From positions 744,001 through 808,000 of the forward strand of contig JACYUQ010000001.1 in assembly GCA_014841835.1 (NCBI GenBank): a DNA stretch of 64,000 bases, written 5' to 3'. Positions within the stretch are counted from its first letter, which is position 1, and each line of letters opens with the position of its first letter. The notes under the pieces were generated by a model. It did not search any database. It saw only the letters and a program-made list of their open reading frames with translations, and was not told where the DNA came from. This DNA comes from Oxalobacteraceae sp. CFBP 13730 (GTDB lineage Bacteria > Pseudomonadota > Gammaproteobacteria > Burkholderiales > Burkholderiaceae_D). Position numbers and translations under genes: made by a program. Below are positions 10,500 through 21,544 of the stretch, one piece after another.

Positions 10500-13218
10500 C
10501 GTTTGTCTCCATCGACAGCAAGTCCAGTTCAGGGGGGCTGCCGGCCGGCAGCGAGAACACGAAGCCGGCGCCGCCCAGGGTTGATGTGCAGGCGCGGATC
10601 ATGCCGCCGTGTGCACCGATGATCGCGCGGCAGATTGCCAGGCCCAGGCCCACGCCGGGCAGCGCCGATTCGCGCTCGCCCCTGGTGAATTTTTCGAAGA
10701 TCGCTTCTTCACTGCCGGCACGCAGGCCAGGCCCGTCGTCGCTCACCGTGACGTCGATCCAGGCACCGCGCGCCAGAGCTGCGATTTCGATGCGCGAGCC
10801 GGCCGGCGTGTATTTTGCGGCATTTTCAACGAGGTTGCACAGCACGCGCTCGATCAGCACGGCGTCGAAGCGCACCAGTGGCAAATCGGGCGGCAGGCGC
10901 ACCGTCACCGTGTGCTGGCGCAGCGCCGCGCCGCAGGCACGCAGTGCGCTGCCAATGACTTCTTCGAGCGCCTGCCATTCCAGGTTGAAGCGCACTTCCC
11001 CGCTTTCGATGCGCGCCATGTCCAGCAGGTTCGCCACCAGGGTCCCCATGCGCACCGCTTCGTCGTGCAGCGCCTGCGCCAGCGCCAGCGAATTGGCCGG
11101 CAGCGCCGGCTCGCCGCGCAGCAGCGATTCGGACAAGCCGACCAGCGCCGTGAGCGGCGTGCGCAGATCGTGCGACAGCGCCGCCAGCAGCGAATTGCGC
11201 AGCCGCTCCGACTCCATGTTCACCAACGCAGCCTGCGCCACCTCGACGTAATGCACGCGCTCGAGCGCGATCGCGGCCAGTGCCGCCAGGGCGTCGAGCT
11301 GGCGCCGCTGCTCGGGAATCAGGACCCAGTGCCCGCCTTCCGGCTCGATCGCCAGCACGCCGCGCGTGCGCATCGGCGCCACGAGGGGCAGGTAGAACAA
11401 TGGGCAGGCCGGCAGCGTGTCCGTGCCCAGGCCCGCCGGCTGCGCGTGATCGTACGCCCACTGGGCGATGCCCAGGTCGACGTTGCCGGGCGCCTGTCCA
11501 GTCACAGCGCCATCGTCCGCCGGCGGCATGCCGAGCCGCTCGTCGGCATCGGGCACCAGCAGCGTGGCGCGCGCGCCGAACGCATTCTGGATCACGGCGC
11601 GGCTCGACTCGAACACCTGCGATGCCGCCAGCGCACCGGACAACTCGCGTGCAAATTCGTACAGCGCGCGCACGCGCCGCTCGCGCTGCGCCGCCACGCG
11701 CGCCTGGAAACGCAGGCCGGCCGTCAGGTGTCCGGTAATCAGGCCCACGGCCAGCATCACGGAAAACGTGACGAGATACTGCACGTCGCTGACTGCGAAA
11801 TCGAAACGCGGCGGCACGAAGAAAAAATCGAAACTGGCCACGCCGATGCAGGTGGCGGTGACCGATGGCGCGCGCCCGAAGCGCATGGCCACGAGCAGCA
11901 CTACCAGCAAGAACAGCATGACGATATTGGCCAGATCGAGCCATGGCTGCAGCGGCGTGGCCACCAGCACCGTGAGCAGGCTGGCACCCGCAGCCCACGC
12001 GTGCGGCAGCAGCGACTGGCCCGACGGCGCAGCTGCAGCCGCAGCCGCCGTGGCGCTGCTGACCGCAGCAGGCGGCACCGCCGGCTGTCCGATCTCGATC
12101 AGGTCCACACCCGGCGCGAGCCGCGCGAGGCGGCGCGCCGTGCGCCGGCGCCACGGCCAACGCGAACTATCACGGCCCAGCGCGATGCGCGACAGGTTAT
12201 GGTCGCGCGCGTAATCGAGCGTGCTGGCCGCGATGTCCTCGCCCGACAGCACGGCCGTGGTCGCGCCCAGGCTGTGCGCGAGCTTGAGCGTATCCATGAT
12301 GCGGGCGCGCGCGGCCTCGGGCAGCTTGCCCAGGCGCGTCGTCTCGACATACACAGCGTGCCAGCCCGTACCCAGTTGCGACGCCATGCGCGCGCCGCTG
12401 CGCACGACGTGTTCCGCGTGGGTACCAGGTCCGAGACACACCAGCAGGCCGGCGCCAGTCTTCCAGATCGCGTCGATCGATTGCGCTTCGCGCCAGGCGC
12501 GCACATCGCCTTCGACGCGGTCGGCCGTGCGGCGCAGCGCCAGTTCGCGCAGCGCGATCAGGTTGCCCTTCCTGAAGAAGTTACCGGCAGCGCGCTCGGC
12601 CTGCTGCGGCTGATACACCTTGCCTTCTTTCAGGCGCGCCAGCAGCGCATCGGCCGTCAGATCGACCATCACGATTTCGTCAGCGCTGTCGAACACGCGA
12701 TCGGGCACCGTCTCGGCCACCCGAATGCCGGCGATGCCGCCCACCACGTCGTTCAGGCTTTCCAGGTGCTGCACGTTGACGGTGGTGAGCACGTCGATGC
12801 CGGCTGCCAGCAATTCTTCGACGTCCTGCCAGCGCTTGGGATGGCGCGATCCGGGCGCGTTCGAATGCGCCAGTTCGTCGACCAGGATCACGGCGGGTGC
12901 ACGCGCCAGCGCTGCGTCGAGATCGAATTCGTCGAGCGTCTTGCCGCGATAGTCGATGCGCCGCCGTGGCAGCAGTTCGAGCCCGTCGAGCAGGCGCGCC
13001 GTCTCGGTGCGCCCGTGGGTTTCGATGACGCCCACCAGCGGCGCGGCGCCATCGCGCTGCAGCTTGCGCGCCTCTTGCAGCATGGCGTAGGTCTTGCCCA
13101 CGCCGGCCGAGGCGCCGAAATAAATGCGTAGGCGCCCGCGCGCGGCGCGCCGGTCCTGCTCGCGCAGTTGCGCAAGCAGTGCGTCGGGGTCGGGTCGCTG
13201 GTCGTCGTGCGGCATCAT
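10492..13218 (-). CDS. kdpD: Potassium sensor histidine kinase KdpD
   Basis: A 908-residue inner-membrane kinase for K+ limitation and osmotic stress. The N-terminal KdpD domain carries a Walker A motif (GASAGVGKT, 35-43). A USP-like domain follows (roughly 250-370), then four closely spaced membrane helices (about 400-500, DUF4118 type), a GAF region, HisKA with ALSHDLRTPLTALVG, and HATPase_c with NLVENAAKYTP, DDGPGL and GVGLGLAICRAI. Length and order match full-size KdpD. It begins directly after the kdpC stop (TAG then ATG), indicating coupling. Confidence 0.97.
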   Translation of the reverse strand: MMPHDDQRPDPDALLAQLREQDRRAARGRLRIYFGASAGVGKTYAMLQEARKLQRDGAAPLVGVIETHGRTETARLLDGLELLPRRRIDYRGKTLDEFDLDAALARAPAVILVDELAHSNAPGSRHPKRWQDVEELLAAGIDVLTTVNVQHLESLNDVVGGIAGIRVAETVPDRVFDSADEIVMVDLTADALLARLKEGKVYQPQQAERAAGNFFRKGNLIALRELALRRTADRVEGDVRAWREAQSIDAIWKTGAGLLVCLGPGTHAEHVVRSGARMASQLGTGWHAVYVETTRLGKLPEAARARIMDTLKLAHSLGATTAVLSGEDIAASTLDYARDHNLSRIALGRDSSRWPWRRRTARRLARLAPGVDLIEIGQPAVPPAAVSSATAAAAAAAPSGQSLLPHAWAAGASLLTVLVATPLQPWLDLANIVMLFLLVVLLVAMRFGRAPSVTATCIGVASFDFFFVPPRFDFAVSDVQYLVTFSVMLAVGLITGHLTAGLRFQARVAAQRERRVRALYEFARELSGALAASQVFESSRAVIQNAFGARATLLVPDADERLGMPPADDGAVTGQAPGNVDLGIAQWAYDHAQPAGLGTDTLPACPLFYLPLVAPMRTRGVLAIEPEGGHWVLIPEQRRQLDALAALAAIALERVHYVEVAQAALVNMESERLRNSLLAALSHDLRTPLTALVGLSESLLRGEPALPANSLALAQALHDEAVRMGTLVANLLDMARIESGEVRFNLEWQALEEVIGSALRACGAALRQHTVTVRLPPDLPLVRFDAVLIERVLCNLVENAAKYTPAGSRIEIAALARGAWIDVTVSDDGPGLRAGSEEAIFEKFTRGERESALPGVGLGLAICRAIIGAHGGMIRACTSTLGGAGFVFSLPAGSPPELDLLSMETNDA

Positions 13219-13827
13219 CTAGCGAGTATGACCGCTTTCGGGGCTACTGGCCACGCCGGCCGCCTGGTCCAGCGCCAGGTTCAGCGCCAGCACGTTGACG
13301 CGCGGCGCACCTGGCAGGCCCGGTAAAGGCAGCTCCGTATGCCGTTCGATCAGCGCGCCGACCCGTTCGACCGGCATGGCGCGCGCACGCGCCACCCGCG
13401 CCGCCTGGTACTGCGCGCCTGCCACGCTGATCTCGGGATCGAGACCGCTGGCCGACGCCGTCACCAGGTCGACTGGCACGGGCGCTGCGTTGGACGGATC
13501 GAGTGCGCGCAGCGCAGCGACGCGGCCCTTGACCGCTTCCTGCAGGGCCGGGTTGAGCGGGCCCTGGTTCGAGCCGCCCGAGCCGCCGCCGTTATTGGCC
13601 ATCGGGCTGGTGGCCGACGGCCGGCCCCAGAAGTAGCCCGGCGCAGCGAACGACTGGCCGATCAGCGCCGAGCCGACCGTCTTGCCATCCCGCTCCACCA
13701 GGCTGCCATTGGCCTGGACGGGGAACGCGGCCTGGGCGATCCCGGTCACGGCCAGTGGATAGAACACGCCGCAGATCAGCGTGAGCACCGCGAACAGCAC
13801 GAGTGCGGGGCGAAGAATCGATTGCAT
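13219..13827 (-). CDS. kdpC: K+-transporting ATPase subunit KdpC
   Basis: A 202-residue subunit with one N-terminal membrane helix (about 8-28) and a periplasmic domain; it stabilises the KdpFABC complex. The family segments are visible: the [10 protein letters not shown] region, the Gly/Asn-rich SNQGPLNP stretch, [17 protein letters not shown] and [12 protein letters not shown] near the C-terminus. AGGAG lies 5 nt before the ATG at 13827. It sits 8 nt after kdpB and abuts kdpD. Confidence 0.97.
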   Translation of the reverse strand: MQSILRPALVLFAVLTLICGVFYPLAVTGIAQAAFPVQANGSLVERDGKTVGSALIGQSFAAPGYFWGRPSATSPMANNGGGSGGSNQGPLNPALQEAVKGRVAALRALDPSNAAPVPVDLVTASASGLDPEISVAGAQYQAARVARARAMPVERVGALIERHTELPLPGLPGAPRVNVLALNLALDQAAGVASSPESGHTR

Positions 13828-13835
13828 GAAAACTC

Positions 13836-15947
13836 CTAGGTCAGATTGAGCGCAGTGAGCGCCATGTCGATCAGCTTGATGCCGGCGAACGGCAGCAGCA
13901 GGCCGCCAAGGCCGTAGATCAGCATGTTCCGGCGCAGCAGGGCAGCCGCGCCGATGGCGCGATAACGCACGCCGCGCAGCGCCAGCGGGATCAACACCAC
14001 GATGATCAGGGCATTGAAAATCACCGCCGACATGATGGCCGACGATGGACTGGTCAGCCCCATCACGTCCAGCGCTTTCAGCTCGGGATAGGTGGCGACG
14101 AACATGGCCGGCACGATCGCAAAATATTTGGCGATGTCGTTCGAGATCGAGAACGTCGTCAGCGCGCCACGCGTCATCAGCATCTGCTTGCCGATTTCGA
14201 CGATCTCGAGCAGCTTGGTCGGATTCGAATCCAGGTCGACCATATTGCCGGCCTCCTTGGCTGCCTGCGTGCCCGAGTTCATGGCAACAGCGACGTCGGC
14301 CTGGGCCAGCGCCGGCGCATCGTTGGTGCCGTCGCCCGTCATCGCCACCAGTTTGCCTTCGCTCTGGTACTTGCGGATCAGCGCGAGCTTTTCTTCCGGC
14401 GTGGCTTCGGCGATGAAGTCATCGACCCCGGCTTCGGCCGCAATCGCTGCCGCCGTGAGCTTGTTGTCGCCGGTGACCATCACGGTCTTGACGCCCATGC
14501 GTCGCAGTTCGGCGAAGCGCTCGCGGATCCCGCCCTTGACGACGTCCTTGAGTTCAACGACGCCCATCACGCGGCTGCCATCGGCCACCACCAGCGGCGT
14601 GCTGCCACGGCGCGACGCTTCATCGACGCTGCGTTCCACGTCGCCGGGCCAGACCGCACCGAGCGACTCCATATGACGGCGCAGCGCCGAGGCGGCGCCC
14701 TTGCGCAACTGCCGCTCACCCAGGTCCACGCCACTCATGCGCGTCTGCGCCGTGAACGGCACGAACACCGCGCCAAGCGACTCCATCGCCCGCTCGCGCA
14801 GATTGAAGCGGTTCTTGGCCAGCACCACGATGCTGCGGCCTTCCGGTGTTTCGTCTGCCAGCGACGCCAATTGCGCCACGTCGGCCAGTTCTTCTTCGGT
14901 CACGCCGGGCGCCGGCAGGAAGGCGGACGCCTGGCGGTTACCGAACGTGATGGTGCCGGTCTTGTCCATCAGGAGCACGTCGACGTCGCCGGCCGCTTCC
15001 ACCGCGCGGCCCGACGTCGCAATCACGTTGGCCTGCAACATGCGGCTCATGCCGGCCACGCCAATGGCCGACAGCAGGCCGCCGATCGTCGTCGGGATCA
15101 GGCACACCAGGAGCGCCACCAGCGCGGTAAGCGTCACTGGCGCGCCGCTGCCGGACGCCTGCACCGCAAACAACGAGAACGGCAGCAGCGTCACCGTCAC
15201 GACCAGGAACACGATCGTCAGCGCCACGAGCAGGATGGTCAGCGCGATCTCGTTCGGGGTTTTCTTGCGCGACGCGCCTTCGACCATGCCGATCATCCGG
15301 TCCAGGAACGTCTCGCCGGGATTGGCGCTCACCTGCACCACCAGCCAGTCCGACAGCACGCGGGTGCCGCCGGTGACCGAGCCGAAGTCGCCGCCCGATT
15401 CGCGGATCACGGGCGCCGATTCGCCGGTGATGGCGCTTTCGTCGACCGAGGCCACACCGTCGACCACTTCGCCATCCACGGGAATCACGTCCCCCGCTTC
15501 GGCCAGGAAGAACATGCCCTTGCGCAGATCGCCCGACGGGCAGGCCTGCCATGGCTCGCCGTGCTTTGGCGCCTCGAGTTTTTTCGCCGTCACCGTCTGG
15601 CGCAGATTGCGCAGCGACGCGGCCTGTGCCTTGCTGCGGCCTTCGGCCAGCGCTTCGGCGAAGTTCGCAAACAGCACCGTGAACCACAGCCAGACGGCCG
15701 TGGCCAGGATGAAGCCGGCGCTCGTTTCGCCGTGCCCGGCCAGTGCCTGGAACCACAGCAGCGTGGTGATGATGCTGCCGACGTAGACGACGAACATCAC
15801 GGGGCTGCGCAGTTGCGTGCGCGGATGCAGCTTCTTGCAAGCGTCCAGCATCGCCGGCCAGACCAGCGCCCCATCGAACAGGTTCAGCGACTTGCGCGGC
15901 GCCTGGACTGGGGTTGCTTCAGTTGGGTTGATCACTGATTGATCCAT
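13836..15947 (-). CDS. kdpB: K+-transporting P-type ATPase subunit KdpB
   Basis: Catalytic subunit of the high-affinity K+ pump KdpFABC, about 703 residues. It has the actuator motif [10 protein letters not shown], the phosphorylation motif DKTGT (about residue 328-334), the nucleotide-binding loop, and the hinge motif [21 protein letters not shown]. Membrane helices lie at about 50-100, 235-300 and 590-700. An ATG at 15953 overlaps the kdpA stop, but the second ATG at 15947 sits 7 nt from GGAG and is the likelier start. Confidence 0.97.
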   Translation of the reverse strand: MDQSVINPTEATPVQAPRKSLNLFDGALVWPAMLDACKKLHPRTQLRSPVMFVVYVGSIITTLLWFQALAGHGETSAGFILATAVWLWFTVLFANFAEALAEGRSKAQAASLRNLRQTVTAKKLEAPKHGEPWQACPSGDLRKGMFFLAEAGDVIPVDGEVVDGVASVDESAITGESAPVIRESGGDFGSVTGGTRVLSDWLVVQVSANPGETFLDRMIGMVEGASRKKTPNEIALTILLVALTIVFLVVTVTLLPFSLFAVQASGSGAPVTLTALVALLVCLIPTTIGGLLSAIGVAGMSRMLQANVIATSGRAVEAAGDVDVLLMDKTGTITFGNRQASAFLPAPGVTEEELADVAQLASLADETPEGRSIVVLAKNRFNLRERAMESLGAVFVPFTAQTRMSGVDLGERQLRKGAASALRRHMESLGAVWPGDVERSVDEASRRGSTPLVVADGSRVMGVVELKDVVKGGIRERFAELRRMGVKTVMVTGDNKLTAAAIAAEAGVDDFIAEATPEEKLALIRKYQSEGKLVAMTGDGTNDAPALAQADVAVAMNSGTQAAKEAGNMVDLDSNPTKLLEIVEIGKQMLMTRGALTTFSISNDIAKYFAIVPAMFVATYPELKALDVMGLTSPSSAIMSAVIFNALIIVVLIPLALRGVRYRAIGAAALLRRNMLIYGLGGLLLPFAGIKLIDMALTALNLT

Positions 15948-15949
15948 TG

Positions 15950-17749
15950 TCATTCTCCGAACAATTGCAGGTGTTCGACCACGGGACCCAGCGCCAGCGC
16001 CGGGACGTAGTTAAGGACACCGACCAGCACGACGATCGCGGCCAGCATGGCGACGAACATCAGGCCATGGGTGGGCAAGGTGCCGGGTGTGGTGGGCAGG
16101 CGCTGACGGCCGGCCAGCGAGCCGGCAATGGCCAGCACCGGCACGATCACGGCGAAGCGGCCAAACCACATGGCCACGGCCAGCAAGGTGTTATAGAACG
16201 GCGTATTGGCCGACAAGCCCGCAAACGCGCTGCCGTTGTTATTGGCGGCAGACGTCAGCGCGTACAGGATTTCGGAGAACCCATGCGCGCCCGGATTGGC
16301 CACGCCGGCTGCGCCCAGGCCCGTGGTGACGGCCAGTGCGGTGCCCAGCAGGACCAGGCATGGCGTGACGAGGATGACGACGGCAACCATCTTCATCTCG
16401 AACGCGCCGATCTTCTTGCCCAGGTATTCCGGCGTGCGGCCGATCATCAGGCCGGCGATAAACACCGTCAGGATCGCGAACACCAGCATGCCGTACAAGC
16501 CGGAGCCCACGCCGCCGAAGATCACTTCACCGAACTGCATCATCACCATCGGCACCATGCCGCCCAGCGGCGTGAACGAATCGTGCATGGCATTGACTGC
16601 GCCGCACGATGCGGCCGTGGTCACGACCGCGAACAGGCTCGATGCGGCGATGCCGAAGCGGGTCTCCTTGCCTTCCATATTGCCGCCCGACTGCAGGCTG
16701 CTTGCCGCCTGGTCGATGCCCAGTGGCGTGAGCAGCGGATTGGCTTGCTGCTCGGCGGAGAAGGCCCCGATGGCCGCGATCACGAAGATCAGCGTCATCG
16801 TGCCCAGCACGGCCCAGCCCTGGCGGGCGTCGCCCACCATGCGGCCGAACGCGAAGCACAGCGCAGCCGGGATCAGGAAGATGGCGATCATCTGCGCAAA
16901 GTTCGACAGCGCGGTCGGGTTTTCAAACGGGTGCGCCGAGTTGGCGTTGAAGTAGCCACCGCCGTTCGTGCCTAGCATCTTGATGGCTTCCTGCGAAGCG
17001 ACGGGACCCATTGGAATGACCTGCGTCTCGGCACGTGTCTCGACTGCCGCCTGGCCATCGCTGGCCGGCTGCGTGTAGGTGACCGGCTCGATCATCTGCG
17101 CTTCGGCGTGCGGCGCCAGGCTCTGTACCACACCCTGCCCCACCAGAAACACGGCCAGGATCACGGACAGCGGCAGCAGCACATACAGTGTCGAGCGCGT
17201 GACGTCGACCCAGAAATTGCCGATCGCGCCAGCCGAACGGGCGGCAAAGCCGCGGATCAGCGCGAACGCGACGGCGATGCCGGTGGCGGCCGAAAAGAAG
17301 TTCTGGCCGGCCAGGCCGACCATCTGGGTCAGGATGCTCATCGTCTGCTCGCCGCTGTAGCCTTGCCAGTTGGTGTTGGCGACGAAGCTGACGGCGGTGT
17401 TGAAGCTCGAATCGGGGCTGACACCCGCCATGCCTTCAGGATTGAGCGGGAGCCAGCCCTGCAGGCGCTGCAAGCCGTAGACAAAGACCACGCCCACGGC
17501 ATTGAAGGCGATCAGCGCCAGCGCATAGGCTTTCCAGGTCTGGGCGGTGCCGGCGGCGGGACCGGCAGCGCGCAGCAGCGCGCGCTCTATGCCGCCGACC
17601 CAGCCCAGGCCAGGCACGGCGCCCGGTTGGATGTCGGCGGCGCCGATGCGCGCCAGCAGCGCGCCCAGCGGCCAGGCCAGCGCCAGCAGCACGACCAGAA
17701 ACAGCGCCAGCAGCGGCAGGAACTGCGTCATCAGTTCATTGGTGGCCAT
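15950..17749 (-). CDS. kdpA: K+-transporting ATPase subunit KdpA
   Basis: The channel-like K+-binding subunit, 599 residues, with about ten membrane helices and the repeated selectivity-filter-like segments: [33 protein letters not shown], and later [14 protein letters not shown]. Start at 17749 (ATG) has GGAGGA 6 nt upstream and overlaps the kdpF stop as TGATG. The 3' end overlaps the first possible start of kdpB by 4 nt. The family assignment is unambiguous. Confidence 0.98.
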   Translation of the reverse strand: MATNELMTQFLPLLALFLVVLLALAWPLGALLARIGAADIQPGAVPGLGWVGGIERALLRAAGPAAGTAQTWKAYALALIAFNAVGVVFVYGLQRLQGWLPLNPEGMAGVSPDSSFNTAVSFVANTNWQGYSGEQTMSILTQMVGLAGQNFFSAATGIAVAFALIRGFAARSAGAIGNFWVDVTRSTLYVLLPLSVILAVFLVGQGVVQSLAPHAEAQMIEPVTYTQPASDGQAAVETRAETQVIPMGPVASQEAIKMLGTNGGGYFNANSAHPFENPTALSNFAQMIAIFLIPAALCFAFGRMVGDARQGWAVLGTMTLIFVIAAIGAFSAEQQANPLLTPLGIDQAASSLQSGGNMEGKETRFGIAASSLFAVVTTAASCGAVNAMHDSFTPLGGMVPMVMMQFGEVIFGGVGSGLYGMLVFAILTVFIAGLMIGRTPEYLGKKIGAFEMKMVAVVILVTPCLVLLGTALAVTTGLGAAGVANPGAHGFSEILYALTSAANNNGSAFAGLSANTPFYNTLLAVAMWFGRFAVIVPVLAIAGSLAGRQRLPTTPGTLPTHGLMFVAMLAAIVVLVGVLNYVPALALGPVVEHLQLFGE

Positions 17750-17838
17750 CACATGTCCTCCGGTTTGAACAGGGCGATCAGGAGATAGACCAGGAGCGCG
17801 CAGGCGGCCAGGCCGCCGATCGCATAAGAGAGATTCAT
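17749..17838 (-). CDS. kdpF: K+-transporting ATPase small subunit KdpF
   Basis: A 29-residue single-span membrane peptide, MNLSYAIGG... ending FKPEDM, which matches KdpF in length, helix position and the acidic tail. KdpF stabilises the KdpABC complex in the membrane. GGAG lies 8 nt before the ATG. Its stop shares a base with the kdpA start, and its start overlaps the stop of the upstream 30-codon micro-ORF as ATGA. Confidence 0.93.
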   Translation of the reverse strand: MNLSYAIGGLAACALLVYLLIALFKPEDM

Positions 17839-17927
17839 TGCTTGGCTCCGAGGAGTCCGCAACCGCTCACCAGGAGGCAAGTGAGGCGGACGAAGACGAG
17901 GAGCGCGCCGATATAGATGAGATCCAT
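17835..17927 (-). CDS. 30-aa membrane micro-ORF leading the kdp operon
   Basis: A 30-codon reading frame from ATG 17927 to TGA 17835. The product begins [15 protein letters not shown], continues with a hydrophobic stretch containing two Cys (17 and 23), and ends LLGAKQ. It predicts a single membrane helix of KdpF size. The stop overlaps the kdpF start (ATGA), the arrangement seen throughout this operon, which argues that it is translated. No strong ribosome site is visible upstream. From memory, short Met-Asp-starting hydrophobic ORFs often precede kdpF in other proteobacteria but are usually left unannotated. Function unknown; a further small KdpFABC component or a leader peptide is possible. 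Confidence 0.65.
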   Translation of the reverse strand: MDLIYIGALLVFVRLTCLLVSGCGLLGAKQ

Positions 17928-17969
17928 GGACGTTCGCTTTCAGCGTGGTTGTTATTCTGGTGGCGCGAT

Positions 17970-18770
17970 TTAAAACGTGCGGCTCAGGGTCAGCTGCAGC
18001 GCGTCGCGGCCCGTGAACTTGCCGTTTCTTGGCGAGGCGTACGCGCTCTTGCTGGCGTTGGTGCCGACATACGCGACGGCCACCGTGCCCAGCGCGAAGC
18101 TGCGCGAGGCGCCGATCTTCCAGTCGGTGTAATCGGCTGCGGGGTTGTGGTCCACGCGCTGGCGGCCGGCGTGCAGCAGCACCGTGACGCCATGGCCGGC
18201 GTCGAGATTGGCGCCGATGTCGAGGTAGCCGCTGCCTTCGCTGTCGACGAAGCCGAACAGGTTCGTGGTGGCGTGTGAATACTTGATGTAGGCCGGGCCA
18301 TAACCCAGTTGCGCATACACCTCGGTGGTGTTGGCATTGACGAAGCCGGCGACCTGGCCCAGGCCATTGTCCGGATACAGGTAGCGCAGCACGCCGACGT
18401 CGTACGTCAGACCCGAGGACAGGCCGACCGCGATCTCGCCGCGCTTGCCCGCATACAGGTCGATCTCGACGTCGCCGTCGCCGCCGGCGTCCTTTGCGAA
18501 CTTGACAGTCGATGCCCACGCGCCCACATACCAGCCAGTGGCGTGGACGTAGTCAAGACCGCCCTGCAGCGCCGGTTGCAGGCGCGTCTGCGAAATGCCG
18601 CGGTAGCGGTAGTCCGACGTGATCGCGGCGTTGAAGGTGACGGGGGATGCGGCTGCGGAAGGTTCGGCCAGCGCGACGGTGTCGGTGGCCTGGGCCTGGG
18701 CCGCGCCACTGATAACCAGCATGGCGGCTGCCGCCAGGGCGGCGCGCCGTGCTTGAATCGATGCGTTCAT
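17970..18770 (-). CDS. TorF-family putative porin (outer-membrane beta-barrel)
   Basis: A 266-residue exported protein with a signal peptide ending in SGAAQAQA. The mature N-terminus has VTFNAAITSDYRYRGISQT, the hallmark of the TIGR02001-type outer-membrane family. It ends in a typical barrel signature with a terminal Phe (LTLSRTF). Alternating hydrophobic strands run through the protein. It lies just upstream of the kdp micro-ORF on the same strand with a 42-nt gap, so it may be co-transcribed with kdp and serve as an outer-membrane route, but this is inference. The start at 18770 is chosen for the signal peptide. Confidence 0.88.
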   Translation of the reverse strand: MNASIQARRAALAAAAMLVISGAAQAQATDTVALAEPSAAASPVTFNAAITSDYRYRGISQTRLQPALQGGLDYVHATGWYVGAWASTVKFAKDAGGDGDVEIDLYAGKRGEIAVGLSSGLTYDVGVLRYLYPDNGLGQVAGFVNANTTEVYAQLGYGPAYIKYSHATTNLFGFVDSEGSGYLDIGANLDAGHGVTVLLHAGRQRVDHNPAADYTDWKIGASRSFALGTVAVAYVGTNASKSAYASPRNGKFTGRDALQLTLSRTF

Positions 18771-18853
18771 GGTGTCTGCTCGTGGTTGTGTTGGAACCCA
18801 TGCGGCGCACGATAGCGCCGCATGGAACACGAGCAGGTTAGCGATTCAGGCGT

Positions 18854-18883
18854 AAAAACCGGGTATAAAGCTTGGCCCCCGGT
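18854..18883 (-). terminator. Possible weak terminator downstream of hldD
   Basis: On the minus strand, 25 nt past the hldD stop, ACCGGG and CCCGGT form a 6-bp stem with a 14-nt loop, followed by TTTTT. The stem is short, so strength is doubtful. Confidence 0.4.
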
Positions 18884-18907
18884 GTATACGTGATGTAAAC
18901 GTCGGCT

Positions 18908-19915
18908 TTAACGCACCGGCTGCGCGCGCAGCCAGTCCATGTACTTCGCCACACCGGTGGCCGCATCGGTGAACGGTTCGTTGTAGCCGGCCGCGCGCAG
19001 TGCGGAGATGTCGGCCTGCGTGAAGCTCTGGTACTTGCCTTTCAATTTATCCGGGAAAGGCAGGTACTCGAGCAGACCCTGGTCGACGATCTCCTGCAGC
19101 GTCAAGGCCGGCTTGCCTTCGTTGGCCAATGCATTGGCCGTGGCCACCGCCAGGTCATTGAACGGCTGCGCGCGGCCCGTGCCCAGGTTGAAAATGCCGC
19201 GCTGCTCGGGATGGTCCAGGAAGAACAGGTTGACCTTGACGACGTCGTCGATGTAGACGAAGTCGCGCATCTGCGCGCCGGCTTCGTAGCCATCGTTGGC
19301 GCCGAACAGGCGCACCTTGCCGTCCTTCAGGAACTGGTGGTACTGGTGGAACGGCACCGACGCCATCGTGCCCTTGTGCCCTTCCAGTGGCCCGTAGACG
19401 TTGAAGTAGCGCAGGCCGACGACCTGGCTGCCCGCATCCTTGCCCTTGGTGGCCCAGTAGCGGCGCAGGTACTGGTCGAACAGGAATTTCGAGTAGCCAT
19501 ACACGTTCAGTGGCCGCTCGAGCGGCCGCTCTTCGCGAAACACGGTGCCCGCGCCATACACGGCGGCCGACGACGCGTAGATGAACGGGATGTCCTGGCG
19601 CTGGCAGAATTCGAACAACGCGACCGTGTAGTCATAGTTATTCTTCATCATGTAGCGGCCATCGGTTTCCATCGTGTTCGAGCACGCGCCCTGGTGCAGC
19701 ACGGCGGTGAACTTGTTGTCGAACTCCCCGGCCTTCAGGCGCACCAGGAAGTCTTCCTTGTCGGCGTAGTCCGCGATCTCGGCATCGACGATGTTATGAA
19801 ATTTTTCGGGCCGCGACATATTGTCGACGGCGAACACGCTGAACGGCTGGCGCGCTGACAGCGCATGCACGAGGTTCGCGCCAATAAAACCTGCGGCGCC
19901 GGTAACCAGAATCAT
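18908..19915 (-). CDS. hldD: ADP-L-glycero-D-manno-heptose 6-epimerase
   Basis: A 335-residue short-chain dehydrogenase-like epimerase that makes the ADP-L,D-heptose donor for the LPS inner core (also called rfaD/gmhD). The Rossmann motif is at the very N-terminus ([15 protein letters not shown]) and the catalytic Tyr-x3-Lys is in [14 protein letters not shown]. The segments [21 protein letters not shown] and [14 protein letters not shown] are diagnostic for HldD. GAGGA precedes the ATG at 19915. It lies 37 nt after waaF on the same strand, forming an LPS core unit. Confidence 0.97.
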   Translation of the reverse strand: MILVTGAAGFIGANLVHALSARQPFSVFAVDNMSRPEKFHNIVDAEIADYADKEDFLVRLKAGEFDNKFTAVLHQGACSNTMETDGRYMMKNNYDYTVALFEFCQRQDIPFIYASSAAVYGAGTVFREERPLERPLNVYGYSKFLFDQYLRRYWATKGKDAGSQVVGLRYFNVYGPLEGHKGTMASVPFHQYHQFLKDGKVRLFGANDGYEAGAQMRDFVYIDDVVKVNLFFLDHPEQRGIFNLGTGRAQPFNDLAVATANALANEGKPALTLQEIVDQGLLEYLPFPDKLKGKYQSFTQADISALRAAGYNEPFTDAATGVAKYMDWLRAQPVR

Positions 19916-19952
19916 GATGGGGTCCTCTGTTAAATCGTTTGGCTTGCCCGCG

Positions 19953-20975
19953 TCACGCGGCGGCAAGCATGGATTGCAAGGGCAGCCAGACAGCCTGCGG
20001 CAGGATCTGCTTCATGCAATTCTGGTGGCCCAGCGGGCATTCGCGCTGCTGGCACGGCGAGCATTCGAGGTGCAGCCACAGGATCTGCGCCAGTTGCGAC
20101 AGCGGCGGGGTGTGGCGCGGATCGGTCGGGCCATAGATGGCCACCACGGGCCGCCCCAGCGCCGCGCCGATGTGCATCAGGCCCGAGTCGTTCGTGACCA
20201 CGGCGGCGGCGCGCGAGATCAGCGCGATGGCTTCGGCCAGCGAGGTCGAACCGGCCAGGTTGTGCGCCTGCGGCGCAAGCGCCGTGATCTCGTCGCAGAC
20301 CGCGCGGTCTTTCGGTGAGCCGAGCAGCAGGATCTGCACATCCGGGCGATGGGCCAGAATCGTCTGCGCCAGCTCGGCAAAGTACGCGGACGGCCAGCGC
20401 TTGGCCGGGCCAAACTCGGCGCCCGGCGCAAACACGACGTGCGCGCCGCCCGGCAGTTGCAGGCGCGCGAGCGCGGCCTGCGCTTCCTCGGGCGCCACCG
20501 TCATCACCGGTTCGGGCAGGCGCTCGGGCCGTGCCAGGTCGCGCACCGGGGCGTCGGCAAGCGCCTGGTAGAACTGGGCCATCGGGCGCGGCGCGGTCTT
20601 GTCGTCGTGGTGCATGACATTGACCAGGCCATAGCGCATCTCGCCCTTGTAGCCCACGCGGCGCGGGATGCCGGCCAGCCACGGGATCAGCGCGAACTTG
20701 AGCGTGTTGGGCAAGACGTACGAGTCGGCGTAGCCGCGCGCCTTGAGTATCTTCGCGAACGCCTTGCGCTCTTTCCACTGCAGCGCGCCATGCTTGAATG
20801 GCGACTCGAGCACCGTGTCCACTTCGCGCATCGCGCGCCAGACCGGGGCGACCCAGGTGGGCGCCACGACATCGATCGGGCGATCGGGATGGCGCTCCTT
20901 CAACCGGCGCAGCAAGGGCTGGGCCATGACGGCGTCGCCGATCCAGTTCGGGGAAATGACAAGGGTGCGCGGCAT
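19953..20975 (-). CDS. waaF: Lipopolysaccharide heptosyltransferase II
   Basis: A 340-residue GT9-family enzyme that adds the second L,D-heptose to the LPS inner core at the cytoplasmic face. It begins [22 protein letters not shown], the WaaF N-terminal signature. The GPAKRWP segment, the [14 protein letters not shown] donor-binding motif, and the Cys-rich [17 protein letters not shown] end are typical. It is followed after 37 nt by hldD, whose product supplies the donor sugar. Confidence 0.96.
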   Translation of the reverse strand: MPRTLVISPNWIGDAVMAQPLLRRLKERHPDRPIDVVAPTWVAPVWRAMREVDTVLESPFKHGALQWKERKAFAKILKARGYADSYVLPNTLKFALIPWLAGIPRRVGYKGEMRYGLVNVMHHDDKTAPRPMAQFYQALADAPVRDLARPERLPEPVMTVAPEEAQAALARLQLPGGAHVVFAPGAEFGPAKRWPSAYFAELAQTILAHRPDVQILLLGSPKDRAVCDEITALAPQAHNLAGSTSLAEAIALISRAAAVVTNDSGLMHIGAALGRPVVAIYGPTDPRHTPPLSQLAQILWLHLECSPCQQRECPLGHQNCMKQILPQAVWLPLQSMLAAA

Positions 20976-21123
20976 CGTGTTGGTCGTCGTTAGCGGGGAT
21001 GATAGGCCGCGATTATAACAATCGCGGGCGCTATCGTTCGTGACCCGGTCGCGGGCCGCCCGGCGAGATGGACAAATTGACCACCCGTGCGCCGCGGCGC
21101 GCTGCCCCGACTATAATTTTCAT

Positions 21124-21525
21124 ATGCACAGGCTTCGCACAACCCGCGCGCTGTATGGCTGGACCGTCCTTGTGGCGTTCCTGTTTGGCCTGTTCACGCC
21201 CGTGCTGTCGCATGCGATGGCCCTGGCCACCGCGCAGCCAGCCAATGCCTATCTGTCCGAAATTTGCAGCGCCACGGGAACCCGCCACGTTCTGGTCGTC
21301 GACGACGCGGGCCGGACGACAACGCCCCCGGTGCCCGACATGTCGCACTGTAACCTGTGCTGCTCGCACCAGCACGTCGCCATCGCGCCGCCGCCGTATG
21401 CCGGCGCGCTGCAGGTGGTCAGCCTGGAGCGCGATCCCTACCCGCCCCTGTTCTATCACGCGCCACGCCCGCAATTTGCCTGGACGCCTGCGCAATCGCG
21501 CGGGCCGCCCACGTCCCTTTCCTGA
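21124..21525 (+). CDS. DUF2946-type small exported protein
   Basis: A 133-residue protein with a signal peptide or N-terminal helix (about 12-32). A His/Cys cluster, MSHCNLCCSHQHVAI (about residues 74-88), is typical of the DUF2946 family, whose members are usually found beside TonB receptors and copper or iron uptake genes. The cluster suggests metal binding. The gene precedes the TonB receptor by 98 nt, and that gap contains a strong hairpin. No good ribosome site is seen at the ATG at 21124, but the signal peptide begins there. Confidence 0.75.
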   Translation: MHRLRTTRALYGWTVLVAFLFGLFTPVLSHAMALATAQPANAYLSEICSATGTRHVLVVDDAGRTTTPPVPDMSHCNLCCSHQHVAIAPPPYAGALQVVSLERDPYPPLFYHAPRPQFAWTPAQSRGPPTSLS

Positions 21526-21544
21526 TCTGTCCTCACCCTTGATT

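Noticed and set aside
10609-13131. Very long plus-strand open frame antisense to kdpD
   Set aside because: Arg/His/Gln-rich composition typical of the opposite strand of a high-GC gene; kdpD is unambiguous.
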